Assembly (NCBI RefSeq): GCF_013031405.1
Contig: NZ_WPZY01000026.1
Span: 1 to 44,304, forward strand
Direction: 5' to 3'
DNA from: Ruegeria sp. HKCCD8929
GTDB lineage: Bacteria > Pseudomonadota > Alphaproteobacteria > Rhodobacterales > Rhodobacteraceae
DNA: 44,304 nucleotides
Shown: positions 41,245 through 44,304 of the stretch, in pieces
How positions within the stretch are numbered: position 1 is the stretch's first letter
How the letters are laid out: every line of letters starts with the position of its first letter
Translations under genes and position numbers: made by a program
The notes under the pieces: model-generated
Databases searched by the model: none
Seen by the model: the letters and a program-made list of their open reading frames with translations, nothing else
What the model was told of the DNA's origin: nothing

Positions 41245-42038
41245 AAAAGCGGTCCATCATCCCGATCCTCTATATCGCGTTCCTAATGCTACCGATCTAC
41301 TGGCTGGTCGCGATGAGTTTCAAAACCACGAACGAGATTCTGTCGGGCTTCTCTCTGTTCCCGCAGACCTTCACGCTGGCCAACTACGTTGCGATCTTCA
41401 CCGATCCGACCTGGTATTGGGGCTATATCAACTCGATCATCTACGTGACGATGAACACCGTCCTTTCGGTCTGCGTTGCGCTACCGGCGGCCTACGCCTT
41501 CTCGCGTTACCGGTTCCTCGGTGACAAGCAACTGTTCTTTTGGCTGCTGACCAACCGGATGGCCCCCGCTGCGGTGTTCGCTTTGCCGTTCTTTCAGCTC
41601 TACTCCTCAATGCAATTGTTCGACACCTATCTGGCCGTGGCGTTGGCACACACGTTGTTCAACGTCCCGCTGGCGGTGTGGATCTTGGAAGGGTTCATGC
41701 GCAGCATACCAAAGGAGCTGGACGAAACGGCCTATGTGGACGGGTATTCCTTTCCACGGTTCTTCGTGAAGATCTTCCTGCCCAACATCAAAGCGGGCGT
41801 CGGCGTGGCCGCGTTCTTCTGCTTCATGTTCTCGTGGGTCGAAATGCTGCTGGCGAAAACCCTGACCGCGGTCGAAGCCAAACCCATCGCCGCCGTAATG
41901 ACCCGCACGGCATCCAGCGCGGGGTACGAGCTGGGCCTTCTGGCCGCAGCCGGTACACTGACCATCATCCCTGGCGCCATCGTCATCTGGTTTGTCCGCA
42001 ACTACATCGCGCGCGGTTTCGCGATGGGACGTGTGTGA
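41241..42038 (+). CDS. glpQ: Glycerol-type ABC transporter permease (GlpQ-like)
   Basis: This 265-residue inner-membrane protein is the second permease, of the MalG/UgpE type, with six helices. The coupling loop is ELDETAYVDGYSFPRFFVKIFLPNI near residue 160. I chose the ATG at 41241, which overlaps the previous stop by 4 bases; a much longer open frame upstream runs through the neighbour gene and is not used. The C-terminus ends with the common FVRNYIARGFAMGRV. Confidence 0.92.
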   Translation: MKKRSIIPILYIAFLMLPIYWLVAMSFKTTNEILSGFSLFPQTFTLANYVAIFTDPTWYWGYINSIIYVTMNTVLSVCVALPAAYAFSRYRFLGDKQLFFWLLTNRMAPAAVFALPFFQLYSSMQLFDTYLAVALAHTLFNVPLAVWILEGFMRSIPKELDETAYVDGYSFPRFFVKIFLPNIKAGVGVAAFFCFMFSWVEMLLAKTLTAVEAKPIAAVMTRTASSAGYELGLLAAAGTLTIIPGAIVIWFVRNYIARGFAMGRV

Positions 42039-42046
42039 GGTTCGAT

Positions 42047-42451
42047 ATGCGTAAACTTGTGCTCATCCTTTCCGCGCTCCCTTCAACGGCCTTTGCTCAG
42101 GCTCAGGCGGGATGGGGCAATGTTGGCCAGCAAGAGGAAAAGGGCTTCTCCTGGACCGATCCATTATGGCCCGACTTCTGGATGGCCTGGACCCCGGCAA
42201 CGCTGGCTGTGTTCGTGGGTATCTTCTCGGCAATCGCGTTGATCGGCATCCTGGAGGTCACTAAATTTCGCGACGGCATCGAGCGGCGCGGAGTATTGGG
42301 CCTGACCACAACTCTGGGCGACAGGTTGTTCATCACCCTGTTGGGCTCGGCCTACATCTTTCTGGCCTGGCTTGGCCTGGTGGGTCAGCCGGTCTGGGCG
42401 CCCCTGTTCCTGTCGATTGGCTGGGGCATTTTCGTATTCTGGAAAGTTTAG
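42047..42451 (+). CDS. glpU: DUF2160 small membrane protein (GlpU-like)
   Basis: This 134-residue protein has a signal peptide or first helix (LVLILSALPSTAFAQAQ), a Trp-rich stretch (FSWTDPLWPDFWMAWTPAT) and three further hydrophobic segments. GVLGLTTTLGDRLFITLLGSAY near residue 83 is the DUF2160 hallmark, which fixes the operon type: this family accompanies glycerol ABC transporters (GlpU). Its exact role in transport is not known. It begins 8 bases after the glpQ stop. Confidence 0.88.
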   Translation: MRKLVLILSALPSTAFAQAQAGWGNVGQQEEKGFSWTDPLWPDFWMAWTPATLAVFVGIFSAIALIGILEVTKFRDGIERRGVLGLTTTLGDRLFITLLGSAYIFLAWLGLVGQPVWAPLFLSIGWGIFVFWKV

Positions 42452-42500
42452 GCTTTGCCGAACGGCGAAAGGATGGTTGTCTAGCAGACACATTCAGAAA

Positions 42501-42914
42501 ATGGCGACACCGAAACCCATGCGAAAAAGAAAAACGGGAAACCTCCTGACCGAAGTCGAACTGGAGTTCATGAACGAGCTCTGGGCGCTGGGCGAGGGGT
42601 CGGTGCGCGACGTTCTGGACCGCCTGCCGTCAGAGCGCAACCTGGCCTATACGTCGGGGGCGACGATCCTGCGTATTCTGGATGAAAAAGGGTTTGTGGA
42701 AAGCCGCAAGGAGGGAAAGACCCTCATTTACACGCCGCTTCTGGAAAAGAACAAATATCAGGCGCGTTCGCTTCAGAATCTGTCCCGGACACTTTTCGAC
42801 GACACGCCCGCCATTTTGGTGGCGCGTCTTGTCGATGATGCCGGATTGACCGAAGCGGATCTCGAGGAAATTCGGGCACTGGTGGAGAGGAGACTGCAAA
42901 ATGACAGCGGTTAG
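42501..42914 (+). CDS. BlaI/MecI/CopY-family repressor
   Basis: This 137-residue winged-helix repressor reads LLTEVELEFMNELWALGEGSVRD near residue 13, then YTSGATILRILDEKGFVES as recognition helix and the wing GKTLIYTPLL. The C-terminal half is the dimer helix bundle where BlaR1/MecR1-type peptidases cleave. It overlaps the M56 peptidase gene by 14 bases, so the two form a sensor-repressor pair. No beta-lactamase or copper gene is nearby, so the regulated gene is elsewhere or this pair controls itself. The start at 42501 is chosen because the longer frame runs back into glpU. Confidence 0.9.
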   Translation: MATPKPMRKRKTGNLLTEVELEFMNELWALGEGSVRDVLDRLPSERNLAYTSGATILRILDEKGFVESRKEGKTLIYTPLLEKNKYQARSLQNLSRTLFDDTPAILVARLVDDAGLTEADLEEIRALVERRLQNDSG

Positions 42915-43998
42915 ACCGGTTCTCGATGCGTATCTCGAACTGAATGTGATTTTGGCTTTGTCGGCGCTGGTCTGGCTTGCCGCCGGGGTTGTTCTTGCCC
43001 GTACGCCTCTGCGTTTTGCCTATGTCGCGCAGCTCCGCGCTCTCAAGGTTCTCTTTGTCTGTGTGATGCTCAGCCCGTTGTTGGCGATCGGAGCCGCGAC
43101 TTTGGTTCAGGCGGTCTGGCCGGGCCGCGCTGTCACGTTTGGCGATATTGCCGTCGCAGCCTATCTGCGGGGCGACATTGCGATTCCCGCAATCCAGTTC
43201 GAGGTTCTGCTGAATACACGCCAGCGCTGGGTCGACGTGATCCTGTCGGGCGAGAGTACCTTGCTGACCCTGGTCGTGTCCGGGCTCGCCGCCATGGCAT
43301 TGCTGCTTGCCCTGCGTACCGTTCTGGCGGCCTTGGCCATTCGCAACATGGTGCGGTCGAGCTTTCTTTGGCGGCGTTCGGCAACAGTCGATGTGCGCCT
43401 GTCCGACACTATCTCGGTTCCCTTTGCCGTCCGTGGCCTGTTTCGCCGGCACGTCATCCTGCCCAGCCATCTGTTGGATAAGCCGCGCGACATGCGCTTT
43501 GCCATAGCACATGAGTTCCAGCATGTGCGCGCAGGCGATATCGAGTGGGAACTGGCGCTTGAGTTCATGCGCCCCCTGTTTTTCTGGAACCCGGCCTATC
43601 TGATTCTGAAATACCAGTTCGACCGACTCCGTGAGCTGGGCTGTGATCAGTCGGTGGTGGCCCGGAACGTGTTCGATGTCAGGGACTATACGACCTGCCT
43701 GCTGGATTATTGCTCGCGCACTGCATCGGCTGGTCAACCGGGTGTTCTGAACGTGGCCCTGGTCAATGGCAGCAAAGCCAAGCGCGTGTTGCGGCAGCGC
43801 GTGCTGGCGCTGGCCGATGGGCCGGCGGTGCAGCATTCCGCACCTGTGCTGTTTTTGGCGCTTGCCCTGACCTTTGTCACCGTGCTGTCGGCGGGGTCGG
43901 TCACCATACGCAAAACGGACGACTGGAGTCATGATCGTCTCATGCTGTCGGCGGTGGTGAACCTGGAGCGGCTGGCTAAAATCAATCAAGGCAACTGA
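42901..43998 (+). CDS. M56 family membrane metallopeptidase (BlaR1/MecR1-like), no sensor domain
   Basis: This 365-residue membrane protease has about five helices. The zinc motif is HEFQH (204-208, AIAHEFQHVRAGD), with RELGCDQ (244-250) supplying the third ligand Glu246. A last helix near 313-333 is followed by only about 32 residues, so the penicillin-binding sensor domain of BlaR1 is absent. It presumably cleaves the adjacent BlaI-type repressor in response to another signal. The gene begins inside the end of the repressor gene. It ends shortly before a strong promoter-like element at the window edge. Confidence 0.88.
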   Translation: MTAVRPVLDAYLELNVILALSALVWLAAGVVLARTPLRFAYVAQLRALKVLFVCVMLSPLLAIGAATLVQAVWPGRAVTFGDIAVAAYLRGDIAIPAIQFEVLLNTRQRWVDVILSGESTLLTLVVSGLAAMALLLALRTVLAALAIRNMVRSSFLWRRSATVDVRLSDTISVPFAVRGLFRRHVILPSHLLDKPRDMRFAIAHEFQHVRAGDIEWELALEFMRPLFFWNPAYLILKYQFDRLRELGCDQSVVARNVFDVRDYTTCLLDYCSRTASAGQPGVLNVALVNGSKAKRVLRQRVLALADGPAVQHSAPVLFLALALTFVTVLSAGSVTIRKTDDWSHDRLMLSAVVNLERLAKINQGN

Positions 43999-44220
43999 GA
44001 GATTCTGACCCTCACCAATCGCTGAGTCTGCGGTCGGGTGTGCCGGGTTCTTGTGCGAAACTGGATTTTCTTACTGTGAGTCGGCTGGATTTTGCGTTTG
44101 TTTGAAGGTTTGCGTTGTGCGTCGGGTCATTATCGAGATAATCACGCCCTGTAAGCGTTTGAAATCATATCATTTGTTCATTTTCTTTGTGTGATTTCGT
44201 TTTTTTATGTGAAATGGGGG

Positions 44221-44249
44221 TTGCGGGTATTTGAGGTGTTCCGTAAATA
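44221..44249 (+). promoter_or_regulatory. Strong promoter, probably of an rRNA operon
   Basis: TTGCGG (44221-44226) and TAAATA (44244-44249) are separated by 17 bases. The bases before are AT-rich (like an UP element, TTTCGTTTTTTTATG), and those after are GC-rich (a stringent-type discriminator, GCCCTTCACCGGCG), followed by a small hairpin CACCGGC/GCTGGTG. This layout and the GGCCGGAGAGACGGTTGTGAC leader resemble, from memory, rRNA operon starts in Rhodobacteraceae. The rRNA itself would lie outside the window. Confidence 0.5.
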
Positions 44250-44304
44250 GCCCTTCACCGGCGCTTGAGGGTTGCTGGTGACGGGCCGGAGAGACGGTTG
44301 TGAC

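Noticed and set aside
42724..43989. 421-codon minus-strand open frame
   Set aside because: It is antisense to the M56 peptidase and BlaI genes, which have zinc and helix-turn-helix motifs.

Overview
The window looks like chromosome of a marine alphaproteobacterium of the Rhodobacteraceae (Roseobacter group). The basis is gene content: TRAP transporters paired with a universal stress protein and a TSUP exporter, a Hint-domain protein with calcium repeats, IalB, a glycerol-type ABC transporter with a DUF2160 subunit, and GC-rich codon use. No species can be named from sequence alone.

Left part (1-16504), core-like DNA. A minus-strand operon encodes an M24-fold hydrolase, a TRAP transporter (dctP, dctQ, dctM), a universal stress protein and a TauE/SafE-type permease; a LysR regulator diverges from it. 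Next is a short graveyard (6761-8666) with remnants of a gamma-glutamyltransferase, two IS6-type transposases, a glutathionyl-hydroquinone reductase and an FAD-linked oxidase. Then comes a plus-strand set: an 1100-residue autotransporter with an exact 199-codon tandem repeat, an IalB protein and a TIGR03032-type protein. A convergent gene encodes a 673-residue Hint-domain protein rich in calcium-binding DSDxDG repeats.

Middle part (16565-35258), an integrated genomic island of about 18.7 kb. It starts inside the 3' end of tRNA-Thr(CGT) and ends at a perfect 19-bp copy of that tRNA end. A P4-type tyrosine integrase sits just inside the right end, with an AlpA-like regulator, a broken primase and phage-like small genes. 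The cargo includes a cysteine hydrolase, an XRE regulator with two operators, a small-protein/retropepsin pair, a DJ-1/PfpI protein and, most striking, a protease and protein-arginine-deiminase cluster. One arm (plus strand) is subtilisin (S8), trypsin (S1), a membrane-anchored degenerate S1 paralogue, a 97-residue unknown and an M14 carboxypeptidase. The facing arm (minus strand) is an S1 protease followed by a full-length vertebrate-type peptidylarginine deiminase (PAD). Specificity residues point to arginine in three of these enzymes: trypsin Asp189, carboxypeptidase-B-type Asp255, and the PAD itself. I propose this as the candidate undescribed system; its function is inference.

Right part (35259-44304), core-like again. 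It holds an exported protein of unknown function, a six-gene glycerol ABC transporter operon (glpVSTPQU-like), a BlaI/M56 regulator-peptidase pair, and at the very end a strong promoter-like element that resembles the start of an rRNA operon leader.
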